Assembly: GCF_964063325.1 (NCBI RefSeq)
Contig: NZ_OZ061315.1
Location: 1,054,001-1,118,000, forward strand
DNA length: 64,000 bases
Direction: 5' to 3'
From: Hafnia alvei
GTDB taxonomy: Bacteria > Pseudomonadota > Gammaproteobacteria > Enterobacterales > Enterobacteriaceae
In this document: positions 8,999 to 17,808 of the stretch, one piece after another
Numbering within the stretch: position 1 is the first letter of the stretch
How the letters are laid out: the number at the start of each line of letters is the position of its first letter
Notes under the pieces: model-generated
What the model saw: only the letters and a program-made list of their open reading frames with translations
Told to the model about the DNA's origin: nothing
Database searches by the model: none
Translations under genes and position numbers: made by a program

Positions 8999-9786
8999 AA
9001 AAAGCCATTTTAATTATCAGTTTTGGTACCAGCTATCACGAGACGCGAGCGAAAACCATTGAGGCCTGCGAACGTCGTTTAGCGGAATCCTGTCCCGATC
9101 GCGATGCGTTTCGCGCCTTCACATCCGAGATGATTATTCGCAAGTTGGCGAAGCGAGATGGAATGCAAATCGATAACCCAAATCAGGCGCTGCAGCGTTT
9201 GGCGGAACAGGGCTATCAGGACGTTGTCATTCAGTCATTGCACATCATCAACGGCGATGAATACGAAAAAGTCGTGACTCAGGTACGCGCTCACGCAGGG
9301 ATGTTTAAACGGTTGCGTATCGGCGTGCCGTTACTGAGCAGCCATGATGATTTTGAACAGTTGATCGCCGCCATGAAGTCACAGATGCCCGCTTTAGCCG
9401 AAGATGAGCGGGTGGTGTTTATGGGCCATGGCGCAACGCATCATGCCTTTGCGGCTTACGCCTGCCTCGATCACATGCTGATGAGCCACCAGATCCCCGC
9501 GATGGTGGGGGCCGTTGAGAGTTATCCCGAAATTCATCATGTGGTGACGCGTTTGCAGCAGCAAAACGTACGCCGTGTGCATTTGATGCCGCTGATGCTG
9601 GTGGCGGGCGATCACGCCATCAACGATATGGCCTCTGACGATGAGGATTCGTGGAAAACCCAGCTCGCTCTGGCCGGGATTGAAGCCACGCCGTGGCTGC
9701 AAGGGCTGGGCGAAAATCCACTTATCCAACACATGTTTGTTGAGCACCTGCACGATGTTTTACACCCAGCAGAGGAGGCAGCCTGA
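8995..9786 (+). CDS. cbiK: Sirohydrochlorin cobaltochelatase
   Basis: CbiK inserts Co2+ into sirohydrochlorin, the committing step of the anaerobic pathway. The protein of 263 aa starts with the chelatase motif AILIISFGTSYHETRAKT. The metal-binding histidines are visible in FMGHGATHHAF (about residue 143) and in VAGDHAINDMASDD (about residue 206). There is no signal peptide, so this is the cytoplasmic form. It overlaps cbiJ (ATGA) and touches cbiL by one base. Confidence 0.94.
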   Translation: MKKAILIISFGTSYHETRAKTIEACERRLAESCPDRDAFRAFTSEMIIRKLAKRDGMQIDNPNQALQRLAEQGYQDVVIQSLHIINGDEYEKVVTQVRAHAGMFKRLRIGVPLLSSHDDFEQLIAAMKSQMPALAEDERVVFMGHGATHHAFAAYACLDHMLMSHQIPAMVGAVESYPEIHHVVTRLQQQNVRRVHLMPLMLVAGDHAINDMASDDEDSWKTQLALAGIEATPWLQGLGENPLIQHMFVEHLHDVLHPAEEAA

Positions 9787-10499
9787 TGAGCCACGTGAAA
9801 AAGGGAAAAGTGTGGGCGATTGCCACCGGTCCCGGCAGCAGCGACTTGATTACCGTTCGCGCAGCGCGGCAGCTCGGTGAGCTGGACGTGCTGTATGCCC
9901 CTGCGGGTCGTAAGGGGGGCGATAGTCTTGCGTTGTCTATCGTGCGTGAATTTTTATCGTCAACGCTCGACATCAAAGAGCGTCATTTCCCGATGAGCGC
10001 CGATCAAGGGGAAAAAAGCGCCGCATGGGACTGTGTTGCGCAGGAGATGCAAACCGACGCAGAGCACGGGCTTCAGGTCGGTTTTATTACGCTGGGTGAC
10101 GCCATGCTGTTCAGCACGTGGGTATTTTTGCTGGAACGCCTGCGCGGACACGTGGATATCGAAATCATTCCCGGCGTGACCTCGTTTGCCTGCATTGCCG
10201 CCCGCGCCCAGTTCCCTTTGGCGATGGAGCAGCAATCCATGGCGGTGGTGGCCTGTACCGCACCAGAAGAAGAACTTGAGCAGGCGCTGCTTAACCATGA
10301 ATGCGTGGTGATGATGAAAGTGTATGGCCGAGTTATTCAAATACGCGAAATGCTGCGTCGTTTGGGATTGCTCGACCATGCAATTTTAATGGCCGAAGCC
10401 TCACTGCCAAATGAGCAATGTTTCCGTCATCTCGATGAGATCCACCAAGACACCAAACTGCCGTACTTTTCGACGATTTTGGTGAATCGGGCTAGCTGA
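9786..10499 (+). CDS. cbiL: Cobalt-precorrin-2 C20-methyltransferase
   Basis: CbiL methylates C-20 of cobalt-precorrin-2 with SAM. The N-terminal tetrapyrrole-methylase loop reads AIATGPGSSDLITVRAAR near residue 11, and FITLGDAMLFSTW near residue 99 is the second SAM-binding loop. The length of 237 aa is normal. A 140-base gap with an inverted pair of G/C palindromes separates it from the cobalt transporter genes. Confidence 0.94.
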   Translation: MSHVKKGKVWAIATGPGSSDLITVRAARQLGELDVLYAPAGRKGGDSLALSIVREFLSSTLDIKERHFPMSADQGEKSAAWDCVAQEMQTDAEHGLQVGFITLGDAMLFSTWVFLLERLRGHVDIEIIPGVTSFACIAARAQFPLAMEQQSMAVVACTAPEEELEQALLNHECVVMMKVYGRVIQIREMLRRLGLLDHAILMAEASLPNEQCFRHLDEIHQDTKLPYFSTILVNRAS

Positions 10500-10517
10500 A
10501 TGCCCCTATGGGTGATT

Positions 10518-10620
10518 AACCCCCTCCCAGCCTCCCCTTTCGCAGGGGGAGGAGCACTCCGAGGTTGCTATTAACTCTGTACAGCTCCCTCCCCTGCGAA
10601 GGGGAGGGTTGGGGTGGGGT
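10518..10620 (+). repeat. Inverted pair of REP-like palindromes between cbiL and cbiM
   Basis: Two copies of one G/C-rich palindrome face each other: copy A at about 10518-10554 and copy B, in reverse orientation, at about 10583-10620. Each copy has an own C-run/G-run stem with the core TTCGCAGG or CCTGCGAA. The arrangement resembles a bacterial interspersed mosaic element. It marks the boundary between the ring-synthesis genes and the transporter genes, and could shift transcript stability between the two parts of the operon. Confidence 0.65.
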
Positions 10621-10639
10621 CTTTAACTAAGGATAAAAA

Positions 10640-11368
10640 ATGAAAAACCTCCAACAACTCCCGCTCTACGGCATGGCGCTGGCGGTTCTGCTGACGCTCG
10701 CGCCGCAAGAAGCATTTGCTATGCACATCATGGAAGGCTTTTTACCGCCTTTCTGGGCCTTGGCGTGGTGGCTGATGTTCTTGCCTTGTTTAGTGATTGG
10801 GGCAACCCGCCTTAAAGCCATCGTACGCGATGACAGCGATAAAAAAGTTCTGCTGGCGCTATGTGCGGCCTTCATCTTTGTGCTGTCGGCGCTAAAAATT
10901 CCTTCGGTGACAGGCAGCTGTTCGCATCCAACCGGCGTGGGTTTAGCCGTGATTTTGTTTGGTCCGTGGGTGGTTTCGGTGTTAGGCGCTATCGTCTTGC
11001 TGTTCCAAGCGTTGTTCTTGGCGCATGGCGGTTTGACGACGCTGGGCGCTAATGGGATGTCGATGGCGGTTATCGGGCCAATGGCGGGTTACGTGGTATG
11101 GAAATTAGCGACTCGAGCAGGCATGCGACGCGATATTGCGGTTTTCCTGTGCGCGGCGTTAGCCGATTTGGTGACCTATTTCGTGACGTCGGTGCAGTTG
11201 GGATTGGCTTTCCCCGATCCTCAACTGGGCGTTATGGCATCGGTGACCAAGTTTATGGCCATTTTCTGCCTGACGCAGGTGCCTATCGCGATTGCTGAAG
11301 GGCTGTTAACCGTGCTGATTTATGACCAATTATGCAAGCGCCAACTGATTGGCGTAAGGAGCATTTAA
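10640..11368 (+). CDS. cbiM: Cobalt ECF transporter S component CbiM
   Basis: CbiM is the substrate-binding membrane subunit of the CbiMNQO cobalt importer. After a signal-like segment (LAVLLTLAPQEAFA) the mature N-terminus begins MHIMEGFLPP; in this family the His of that segment coordinates Co2+. Several hydrophobic helices follow. The length of 242 aa fits Salmonella CbiM (245). An AAGGA ribosome binding site precedes the ATG. Confidence 0.94.
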   Translation: MKNLQQLPLYGMALAVLLTLAPQEAFAMHIMEGFLPPFWALAWWLMFLPCLVIGATRLKAIVRDDSDKKVLLALCAAFIFVLSALKIPSVTGSCSHPTGVGLAVILFGPWVVSVLGAIVLLFQALFLAHGGLTTLGANGMSMAVIGPMAGYVVWKLATRAGMRRDIAVFLCAALADLVTYFVTSVQLGLAFPDPQLGVMASVTKFMAIFCLTQVPIAIAEGLLTVLIYDQLCKRQLIGVRSI

Positions 11369-11369
11369 A

Positions 11370-11651
11370 ATGAAAAAAACGCTGATTTTGATTTTTCTAG
11401 TGATTGCTTTGGCCGTATTGCCGTTCTTCATTAATCACGGCGGCGAGTATGGCGGTTCAGACGATCAGGCCGAAGGCGTGATTGCCCAAATGGCGCCTAG
11501 CTATAAACCGTGGTTTGAACCGTTGTATGAACCCGCAAGCGGTGAAATAGAAAGCCTGTTGTTCACGCTGCAAGGCTCCTTCGGTGCCGCGGTGATCTTC
11601 TATATCTTGGGCTATTACCGAGGGCGTCGCGTCGTTCATGCTGGAGATTGA
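11370..11651 (+). CDS. cbiN: Cobalt transporter auxiliary protein CbiN
   Basis: CbiN is the small two-helix partner of CbiM needed for cobalt uptake. The 93-aa protein has an N-terminal membrane segment (LILIFLVIALAVLPFFI), a periplasmic stretch with the family motif SDDQAEGVI, and a second helix near residue 70. It starts one base after the cbiM stop and overlaps cbiQ by 14 bases. Confidence 0.93.
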   Translation: MKKTLILIFLVIALAVLPFFINHGGEYGGSDDQAEGVIAQMAPSYKPWFEPLYEPASGEIESLLFTLQGSFGAAVIFYILGYYRGRRVVHAGD

Positions 11652-12315
11652 TAAGCTCTCTTATAGCAGCCGCTGGAGCCAGAAAAAACCAGAGTACAAG
11701 TTTGCGCTGTATTTGGTTTTGCTGTTGACCGCATTGTTGGGCTCTCCGTGGATCCAACTGAGCGTGCTGCTGCTTTGCGCTGGTCTCACTTGCTATCTAT
11801 TACGCGTAGGCGTACGGCGCTATCTCCGCTGGCTGGCGGTGCCGTTGGCTTTTTTGTTCACCGGACTGTTGGGCGTGGTGCTGTCGTTCTCATGGCAGGC
11901 GGATACGCTGCTGTATAGCGTTCACATCGGCCATCTGGCCTTAGGCGTTGAACAGAATGGATTAACCACGGGGATGAATACGCTGTGCCGCAGTTTGGCG
12001 GCGTTATCGGCGACCTACCTCTTCGTTCTAACTACGCCTTTCAGTCAGTGGGTGCGGCTGCTCAAGCGCAGCCGTCTTCCGTTGGTATTGGTTGAACAGG
12101 TGCTGCTGACCTACCGCTTTATCTTCATTTTTATTGAGGAAGCCGCCGCTATTCATCGCGCTCAATCACTGCGTTTTGGTTATGTCTCTTTGCGCAGTGG
12201 CTACCGTTCGTTGTCGATGTTGGTCGGCATGTTGCTGTCGCGCGTGATGGAGCGGCATAAGCAGATGAGCATTGCGTTAGAAGTTAAATTGTACAACGGA
12301 GATTTTCATCTGTGA
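11638..12315 (+). CDS. cbiQ: Energy-coupling factor transmembrane protein CbiQ
   Basis: CbiQ is the T component that couples CbiO to CbiM in the inner membrane. The frame opens MLEIDKLSYSSRW, has several hydrophobic helices, and near residue 155-200 carries the cytoplasmic coupling region (RAQSLRFGY, then GMLLSRVMERHKQMSIALE) with the conserved Ala-Arg-type coupling helices. The length of 225 aa is normal. It overlaps both cbiN and cbiO. Confidence 0.92.
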   Translation: MLEIDKLSYSSRWSQKKPEYKFALYLVLLLTALLGSPWIQLSVLLLCAGLTCYLLRVGVRRYLRWLAVPLAFLFTGLLGVVLSFSWQADTLLYSVHIGHLALGVEQNGLTTGMNTLCRSLAALSATYLFVLTTPFSQWVRLLKRSRLPLVLVEQVLLTYRFIFIFIEEAAAIHRAQSLRFGYVSLRSGYRSLSMLVGMLLSRVMERHKQMSIALEVKLYNGDFHL

Positions 12316-13142
12316 GCACTTCGGGACTCGTCACTCAGCACCTCAGTTTTCAGTATCAGGACGGAGAGACCGTGCTGCACGATCTCTCGCTGGATTTTAA
12401 TCGCGGTCAGGTCACCGGTTTGTTAGGCGCGAACGGCTGCGGGAAATCCACGTTATTCATGAACCTGCTGGGAATATTGCAGCCACAGCAGGGCTGCGTG
12501 ATGTGGCAGGGTGAAAAACTACGCTATGACAAACGTAGCCTACGCGCGCTGCGTCAACAGGTGGCGATGGTTTTCCAAGAGCCAGACCAGCAAATTTTTT
12601 ATACCGATATCGACAGCGATATTGCCTTCAGCTTGCGCAATCTGGGCGTTGATGAAGAGACCATTCGCCATCGCACCGAACAGGCACTCACGCTGGTGGA
12701 TGCGCTCGGTTTTCGCCATAAACCGGTGCAGTATTTAAGCCACGGGCAGAAAAAACGGGTGGCGATTGCAGGCGCTTTGGTGATGAATGCGGATTATCTG
12801 CTGTTGGATGAACCGACCGCCGGACTTGATCCTTCAGGCCGTCAGCAGATGATTCATATTATTCAGAAGATTGTGGCTCAGGGTAAGCACGTGGTGATCT
12901 CCAGCCACGATATTGATTTAATTTATGAAGTTTGTGATTACCTGTATGTTCTCGCGCAGGGAAAATTGGTGAGTGAGGGCCGCGAGAGCGAGGTTTTCCT
13001 ACAGCGCGATATGTTGCAACGTGCGGGGTTGGTCCAGCCGTGGCTGGTGAAAATGCATCAGCAGCTGGGATTGCCGTTGTTTAAAACCGAGTATGAGCTG
13101 TTTGCTTTCAAGCCGGAATTCATGCCAGAACAGGTTAAATAG
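12312..13142 (+). CDS. cbiO: Cobalt ECF transporter ATPase CbiO
   Basis: CbiO is the ATPase of the cobalt importer. Walker A is LLGANGCGKSTLF near residue 37, the signature loop is LSHGQKKRVAIAGAL near 142, and Walker B is YLLLDEPTAGLDPSG near 163, followed by the switch His in VISSHD. The GTG start overlaps the cbiQ stop by four bases. The length of 276 aa fits the family. Confidence 0.95.
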   Translation: MSTSGLVTQHLSFQYQDGETVLHDLSLDFNRGQVTGLLGANGCGKSTLFMNLLGILQPQQGCVMWQGEKLRYDKRSLRALRQQVAMVFQEPDQQIFYTDIDSDIAFSLRNLGVDEETIRHRTEQALTLVDALGFRHKPVQYLSHGQKKRVAIAGALVMNADYLLLDEPTAGLDPSGRQQMIHIIQKIVAQGKHVVISSHDIDLIYEVCDYLYVLAQGKLVSEGRESEVFLQRDMLQRAGLVQPWLVKMHQQLGLPLFKTEYELFAFKPEFMPEQVK

Positions 13143-13151
13143 GAAGATATC

Positions 13152-14690
13152 ATGGGTTTATCCATCATGGTGCAAGGCACCGCATCGGACGTAGGTAAAA
13201 GTGTTCTGGTCGCTGGGCTGTGTCGTATTTTCCGTCAAGACGGATACCGCGTGGCACCGTTTAAATCTCAAAATATGGCGTTGAATTCAGGGATTACCGC
13301 TGATGGCGGTGAGATGGGGCGCGCGCAGATTTTTCAGGCTGAAGCGGCGGGAATCGAACCCGATGTACGCATGAATCCGGTTTTGCTCAAGCCAACCAGC
13401 GACTGCCGTGCACAGGTGGTTCTGATGGGGAAGGTGGCCGATCAGATGGACGCCGTGACCTATCATGAATTCAAACCGCAACTGCTGGAACAGATTGCAC
13501 AGGTCTATCACAGCCTAGCGGATGAAGTGGATATCATGGTGCTGGAAGGCGCAGGTAGCCCGGCGGAAATCAACCTACGCGATCGCGATATTGTGAATAT
13601 GGGGATGGCCGAGAAAGTGGATGTTCCCGTCATTCTGGTGGCAGATATCGACCGTGGCGGGGTGTTTGCCTCCATCTATGGCACCTTGGCCTTGCTGGAA
13701 CCTGATGAACGGGCGCGGGTAAAAGGCGTCATTATCAATAAATTTCGCGGCGATGTGAGCTTATTAACTTCGGGTTTGCGTCAGATAGAAGAACTCACCA
13801 ACGTGCCCGTGATCGGCGTAATGCCGTGGATCGATGTACAACTGGAGGATGAGGACGGCGTTGCGCTGCAAAAAGGTAAGTACCGGCAGCAGGGTGCGAA
13901 TTTGCTGGATATTGCGGTGATCCAAACGCCGTATATTTCTAATTTCACCGATTTCAATGCGCTTAATGCACAGCCGGATGTGCGGCTGCGCTACGTCACG
14001 CATCGTGATGAATTGGGGGAACCCGACCTGCTGATTTTACCCGGCAGTAAAAATACCTTAAGCGACCTCAGCTACTTACACGATAGCGGTCTGACGCATC
14101 AAATCTTGCTTGCGCATCAGAAAGGTACGCCGGTGCTGGGCATCTGCGGTGGTTTTCAGATGCTGGGAAGGCATATTGTTGATGGCGTAGAGTCTGGCGT
14201 TGATCAGATGTCAGGGCTGGGGTTGTTAGATTGTGAAACGAAATTTTCGCACCAGAAAATGACCACCCGCGTGATTGGCAAAGTTCAGCCCGCGTTAAGC
14301 GGTATCTTTGCCGCCTGCCAAGAACAAGCATTAGCCGGATACGAAATTCACATGGGGCACACCGAGCTTGGTGAGCAGGCGTCACCATTGACGTTATTGC
14401 AGCAACGTAACGGTGAAGACATCAATCAATGTGAGGGCGCAATTAGCCCTGATGGCTCGGTGGCCGGTACTTATATTCACGGTATTTTCGATTCAGACGA
14501 TTTCACGCGCAGTTTGCTAAACGCGCTGCGAGAACGCAAAGGTTTAGCGCCGCTCGTTGGGGAAGCTTTTCAGTATCAGGCTTTCAGGGATCAACAGTTT
14601 GATCTGCTGGCTGCGGCAATGCGCCAGAATATTGATATTGACGCCGTGTATCGCCTTATGCGTGAACACGTTACTGAGCAGGTGGGCTAA
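13152..14690 (+). CDS. cbiP: Cobyric acid synthase
   Basis: CbiP (CobQ) amidates the b, d, e and g side chains of adenosylcobyrinic acid a,c-diamide, using glutamine and ATP. The N-terminal P-loop domain opens VQGTASDVGKSVLVAGLCR, and the C-terminal glutamine amidotransferase domain has its nucleophile in LGICGGFQMLG near residue 332 and the His in YIHGIFDS near 440. The length is 512 aa (Salmonella 506). It ends by one-base overlap with cobU. Confidence 0.95.
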   Translation: MGLSIMVQGTASDVGKSVLVAGLCRIFRQDGYRVAPFKSQNMALNSGITADGGEMGRAQIFQAEAAGIEPDVRMNPVLLKPTSDCRAQVVLMGKVADQMDAVTYHEFKPQLLEQIAQVYHSLADEVDIMVLEGAGSPAEINLRDRDIVNMGMAEKVDVPVILVADIDRGGVFASIYGTLALLEPDERARVKGVIINKFRGDVSLLTSGLRQIEELTNVPVIGVMPWIDVQLEDEDGVALQKGKYRQQGANLLDIAVIQTPYISNFTDFNALNAQPDVRLRYVTHRDELGEPDLLILPGSKNTLSDLSYLHDSGLTHQILLAHQKGTPVLGICGGFQMLGRHIVDGVESGVDQMSGLGLLDCETKFSHQKMTTRVIGKVQPALSGIFAACQEQALAGYEIHMGHTELGEQASPLTLLQQRNGEDINQCEGAISPDGSVAGTYIHGIFDSDDFTRSLLNALRERKGLAPLVGEAFQYQAFRDQQFDLLAAAMRQNIDIDAVYRLMREHVTEQVG

Positions 14691-15241
14691 TGATGATTTT
14701 GATTACCGGTGGGGCGCGCAGCGGGAAAAGCACGCTGGCGGAGAAATTAGCCGCTCAACGTGGCGATAGGGTGTTATATATCGCGACTTCGGTGATAACC
14801 GATGACGAGATGGCTCAGCGGGTGCAAATCCATCGACAAACTCGCCCGTCGCAGTGGATGACGCACGAGGGCTATCGCGATCTGGGCGCCGTTGTGAGGG
14901 ATAAAGGCGCAGGCTGTCACGCCATTATGCTGGAGTGCATCACGACGATGATCACCAATCTGCTGTTTGAGCAGGCGGGCAATGTGGCCGCTGAAGAGAT
15001 GGATTTTGCCGCACTCGAGCAAGGCATTCACCAGCAAATCGACGCGCTGATAATGGCATGCCGCCAGAGCGATGTTCCCATTTATATCGTGACCAACGAA
15101 CTTGGGATGGGCATTGTGCCGGATAACCTGCTGGCGCGACGTTTCAGAGATATTGCCGGGCGCGTCAATCAGCGGCTGGCTGCTCAGGCCCAACAGGTCT
15201 ACCTCGTCATTTCAGGGATTGAAGTAAAAATAAAAGGCTGA
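14690..15241 (+). CDS. cobU: Adenosylcobinamide kinase / guanylyltransferase
   Basis: CobU phosphorylates adenosylcobinamide and then transfers GMP to give adenosylcobinamide-GDP. The P-loop GGARSGKSTLAEKLA lies at residues 6-20, and RVQIHRQTRPSQWMTHEG carries the His that forms the guanylyl intermediate. The C-terminal NELGMGIVP and RRFRDIAGRVNQRLA are family signatures. The length of 183 aa is normal. In Salmonella and E. coli cobS follows directly; here cobT does. Confidence 0.95.
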   Translation: MMILITGGARSGKSTLAEKLAAQRGDRVLYIATSVITDDEMAQRVQIHRQTRPSQWMTHEGYRDLGAVVRDKGAGCHAIMLECITTMITNLLFEQAGNVAAEEMDFAALEQGIHQQIDALIMACRQSDVPIYIVTNELGMGIVPDNLLARRFRDIAGRVNQRLAAQAQQVYLVISGIEVKIKG

Positions 15242-15275
15242 TAATTCGGTCGTTTACATTTCAACAGAGACAACC

Positions 15276-16325
15276 ATGCAAACATTAGAACAGATCATTG
15301 CTCAGATTAAACCGCTGAACCAAGACGCGATGCGTAAAGCCCAGATAAAGCTCGATGGTTTGCTAAAACCAACGGGGAGCTTGGGGCGTTTAGAACAGTT
15401 AGCCGTGCAGCTAGCCGGTATTTTTGGCGAAGATGCGGTGAGTGTAGCGCAGAAGAAAATTATCGTGATGGCGGCAGATCATGGTGTTTTTGCAGAGGGG
15501 GTTGCGATTTCTCCGCGCGCGGTGACGGCGATTCAAGCCCAGAATATGGTGCATGGTGTGACGGGCGTTTGCGTATTGGCAAAACATGCCGGCGCTGAGG
15601 TGATGATTGTTGACGCGGGCATTGATTGCGATCCGATTCCGGGCGCGGTGGATATGCGCATGGCGCGAGGCTGTGGAAACATTGCCAAAACCGCAGCGAT
15701 GAGCCGTGAGCAGGCAGAGATCCTATTGGTGAAAGCCGCAGCGCTTGCGATGCAACAGGCAGAGAACGGCGTGCGGTTGCTCGGCGTGGGTGAATTAGGA
15801 ATAGCGAATACCACCCCTGCCGCCGCGATTGTCAGCGTGATGACGGATAACGATCCGGAACGCGTCGTTGGCATTGGCGCGAATTTTCCCAGCGAGCAAC
15901 TACAGCACAAAGTGAACGTGGTACGCCGTGCCATTGCCTGTAATCAACCGAACGCTGACGACGGAATCGACGTTTTGGCCAAGGTGGGAGGTTTCGATTT
16001 AGCGGGTATGACCGGGTTGATGTTAGGTGCTGCGGCAGCGGGGCTGCCAGTGGTGCTTGATGGTTTTCTCTCGTACGCCTCGGCGCTGGTTGCTTGCCAG
16101 ATTGCACCGCAGGTTCACGATTATTTGATCCCTTCGCATTTTTCAGCGGAAAAAGGTGCGCGTATTGCGCTAGAGAAACTGAGACTTGAACCCTACCTGC
16201 AGCTAGAAATGCGTCTGGGTGAAGGCAGCGGAGCCGCTGTTGCCATGCATATCGTAGATGCAGCGTGTGCGGCCTATAACGAAATTGGTAGCTTGGCTGA
16301 TAGCAACATCGTACTTCCTGCTTAA
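15276..16325 (+). CDS. cobT: Nicotinate-nucleotide-dimethylbenzimidazole phosphoribosyltransferase
   Basis: CobT makes alpha-ribazole phosphate from dimethylbenzimidazole and nicotinate mononucleotide, supplying the lower ligand of cobalamin. Visible signatures are KPTGSLGRLEQLAVQLA near residue 30, MAADHGVFAEGVAISP near 68, and the C-terminal MRLGEGSGAAVAM, whose Glu is the catalytic base. The length is 349 aa (Salmonella 356). It is the last gene of the operon; 34 bases separate it from cobU, too few for cobS. Confidence 0.95.
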   Translation: MQTLEQIIAQIKPLNQDAMRKAQIKLDGLLKPTGSLGRLEQLAVQLAGIFGEDAVSVAQKKIIVMAADHGVFAEGVAISPRAVTAIQAQNMVHGVTGVCVLAKHAGAEVMIVDAGIDCDPIPGAVDMRMARGCGNIAKTAAMSREQAEILLVKAAALAMQQAENGVRLLGVGELGIANTTPAAAIVSVMTDNDPERVVGIGANFPSEQLQHKVNVVRRAIACNQPNADDGIDVLAKVGGFDLAGMTGLMLGAAAAGLPVVLDGFLSYASALVACQIAPQVHDYLIPSHFSAEKGARIALEKLRLEPYLQLEMRLGEGSGAAVAMHIVDAACAAYNEIGSLADSNIVLPA

Positions 16326-16346
16326 CGTCTTCCTCAGCATTAATTT

Positions 16347-16371
16347 CCCCTGTATCCCTTTGGTACAGGGG
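16347..16371 (+). terminator. Probable terminator of the cob operon
   Basis: A perfect 8-bp stem (CCCCTGTA / TACAGGGG) with a 9-base loop lies 21 bases after the cobT stop. There is no strong T-run after it, so termination efficiency is uncertain. Confidence 0.5.
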
Positions 16372-17111
16372 TTCTCCCGCACTTTCCCCTCGTCAATTTC
16401 TTACGAAGTTTCTCGCCATTTCGCGACATTATTTTGGTTATAACATTTCAAACCCTGAGAGATATATTTCAAAACAATAGTAATCATGCTATTAGCGCGA
16501 ATAGGCCTAGTCAGCAGGGAAATCAATGTATTTTCGGCAAGTGAAAAAACTATTTACGAATTCCTAGCGTTTATTAAAAACCATAAAATTTATTATTTGG
16601 TATTAATCCTATTGCCACATATGTATTTCATATCACATTGTTGCATTTATGTTTAATTATTGTTTTTGATTTGATCAAAAACGGTGGTTTTCAGCTTTAA
16701 ACACCGGTTTTTTACACTTTATAAAATTTAACTTTTTATAATATCTTTCTTTAAAAGATTATGTATCGCAACTTTTCAATGTGCGACAAAGTAGCTCGCA
16801 TAAGTCATAGGAATTATCCTATTCAGGTGAAACTGTCGTATTAACCTATTAGTGTAAATTTTTGTTTTTTTATGACATTGTCGGAATTATTATTTCCGGA
16901 GCCAGATATGAGTACGGATTACACAATTTTTATCTGGGAAGTGAAATTTTTAACTGGTGTTATGGCTTAATCTCCTGTTTGCATAAGATAAATTTATAAA
17001 TATATTTATCTGAAAACCAAAAAATAAAATTTCACAGGGAATAAATACATTATGGATATTTTCGCCTTAGCCGGCGAAGGAACTCTTATTATCTAAATTA
17101 TGGAAACAAAA
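16372..17111 (+). promoter_or_regulatory. AT-rich 740-bp regulatory gap before the fimbrial operon
   Basis: No convincing gene is seen. The stretch is strongly AT-rich, in contrast to the cob operon, as expected for H-NS-silenced surface-structure DNA. It contains an imperfect dyad around 16679-16713 (AAAACGGTG / CACCGG), a small hairpin around 16883-16902, and a single GATC at 16673-16676. No fim-type invertible element with clear terminal repeats was seen. The promoter of the major pilin gene must lie here, but I cannot place it. Confidence 0.5.
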
Positions 17112-17657
17112 ATGAAAATGAATAAATTAGCTGTGGCATTGGTTATGACTATGGGTATTGCGTCTGCAGCAGCTAATGCAGCAGGCACAGTAGGCGGCAA
17201 CGGTGTTATTAAATTCAACGGTTCTATTGTTGATGCTGCGTGTTCAATTGCGCCTAATAACAGCGAGCAGACTATCGATCTGGGTTCTATTGCAATTAAG
17301 GCCTTGAAAGGCGGCGCTAAATCAACTCCAGCTGATTTCCACATCAAGCTGACTGGCTGTGACATTAGCGGCGGTGCTGCACCTAAAGCTTCTATTACCT
17401 TCAACGGTACTACCGCTACGGGTTCAACCAAACTGTTGGGTATCGTCAGCAGCACAGCGTCGGGCGTGGGTGTTGGTATTACCGATGCTAACGGTAAAGA
17501 TTTCGAGCTGGGTAAAGAAACCGAAGTTAAGACCTTGATTCAAGGTGAGAACTCACTTGATTTTGCTGCCTATGTTCAGGCAACAGGTGCTTCAGGATCT
17601 GCTATCACCGCAGGTGACTTCACCAGCCAGACTGACTTCGTGATTACTTACAACTAA
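17112..17657 (+). CDS. Pi-class fimbrial major pilin (PapA-like)
   Basis: This is the probable shaft subunit. The chosen ATG lies 6 bases after GGAA; an alternative ATG follows two codons later. A signal peptide (MNKLAVALVMTMGIASAAANA) precedes an N-terminal extension with alternating residues (GTVGGNGVIKFNG) for donor-strand exchange. The two pilin cysteines are in DAACSIAP and KLTGCDIS, and the protein ends in the beta-strand FVITYN with the penultimate Tyr of chaperone-usher pilins. The length of about 181 aa is typical. The first place in the operon supports the major-subunit role. Confidence 0.85.
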   Translation: MKMNKLAVALVMTMGIASAAANAAGTVGGNGVIKFNGSIVDAACSIAPNNSEQTIDLGSIAIKALKGGAKSTPADFHIKLTGCDISGGAAPKASITFNGTTATGSTKLLGIVSSTASGVGVGITDANGKDFELGKETEVKTLIQGENSLDFAAYVQATGASGSAITAGDFTSQTDFVITYN

Positions 17658-17808
17658 TTGTTCTTGAATGATTGGATCTGTATTCACATTGAAATATATA
17701 AATCACTGATTACAGAGAAAATTACTTAAGAATGATGTTGTGGTCATGGATTGGGGCGTTGATGACAACGCCCTTATTTCCAGAGAGTGGTTTAGTAGGA
17801 GAGATAGC

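Noticed and set aside
16372..17111. fim-type invertible promoter element
   Set aside because: No pair of matching inverted repeats at suitable distance was seen, and no fimB/fimE-like recombinase gene lies in the window.
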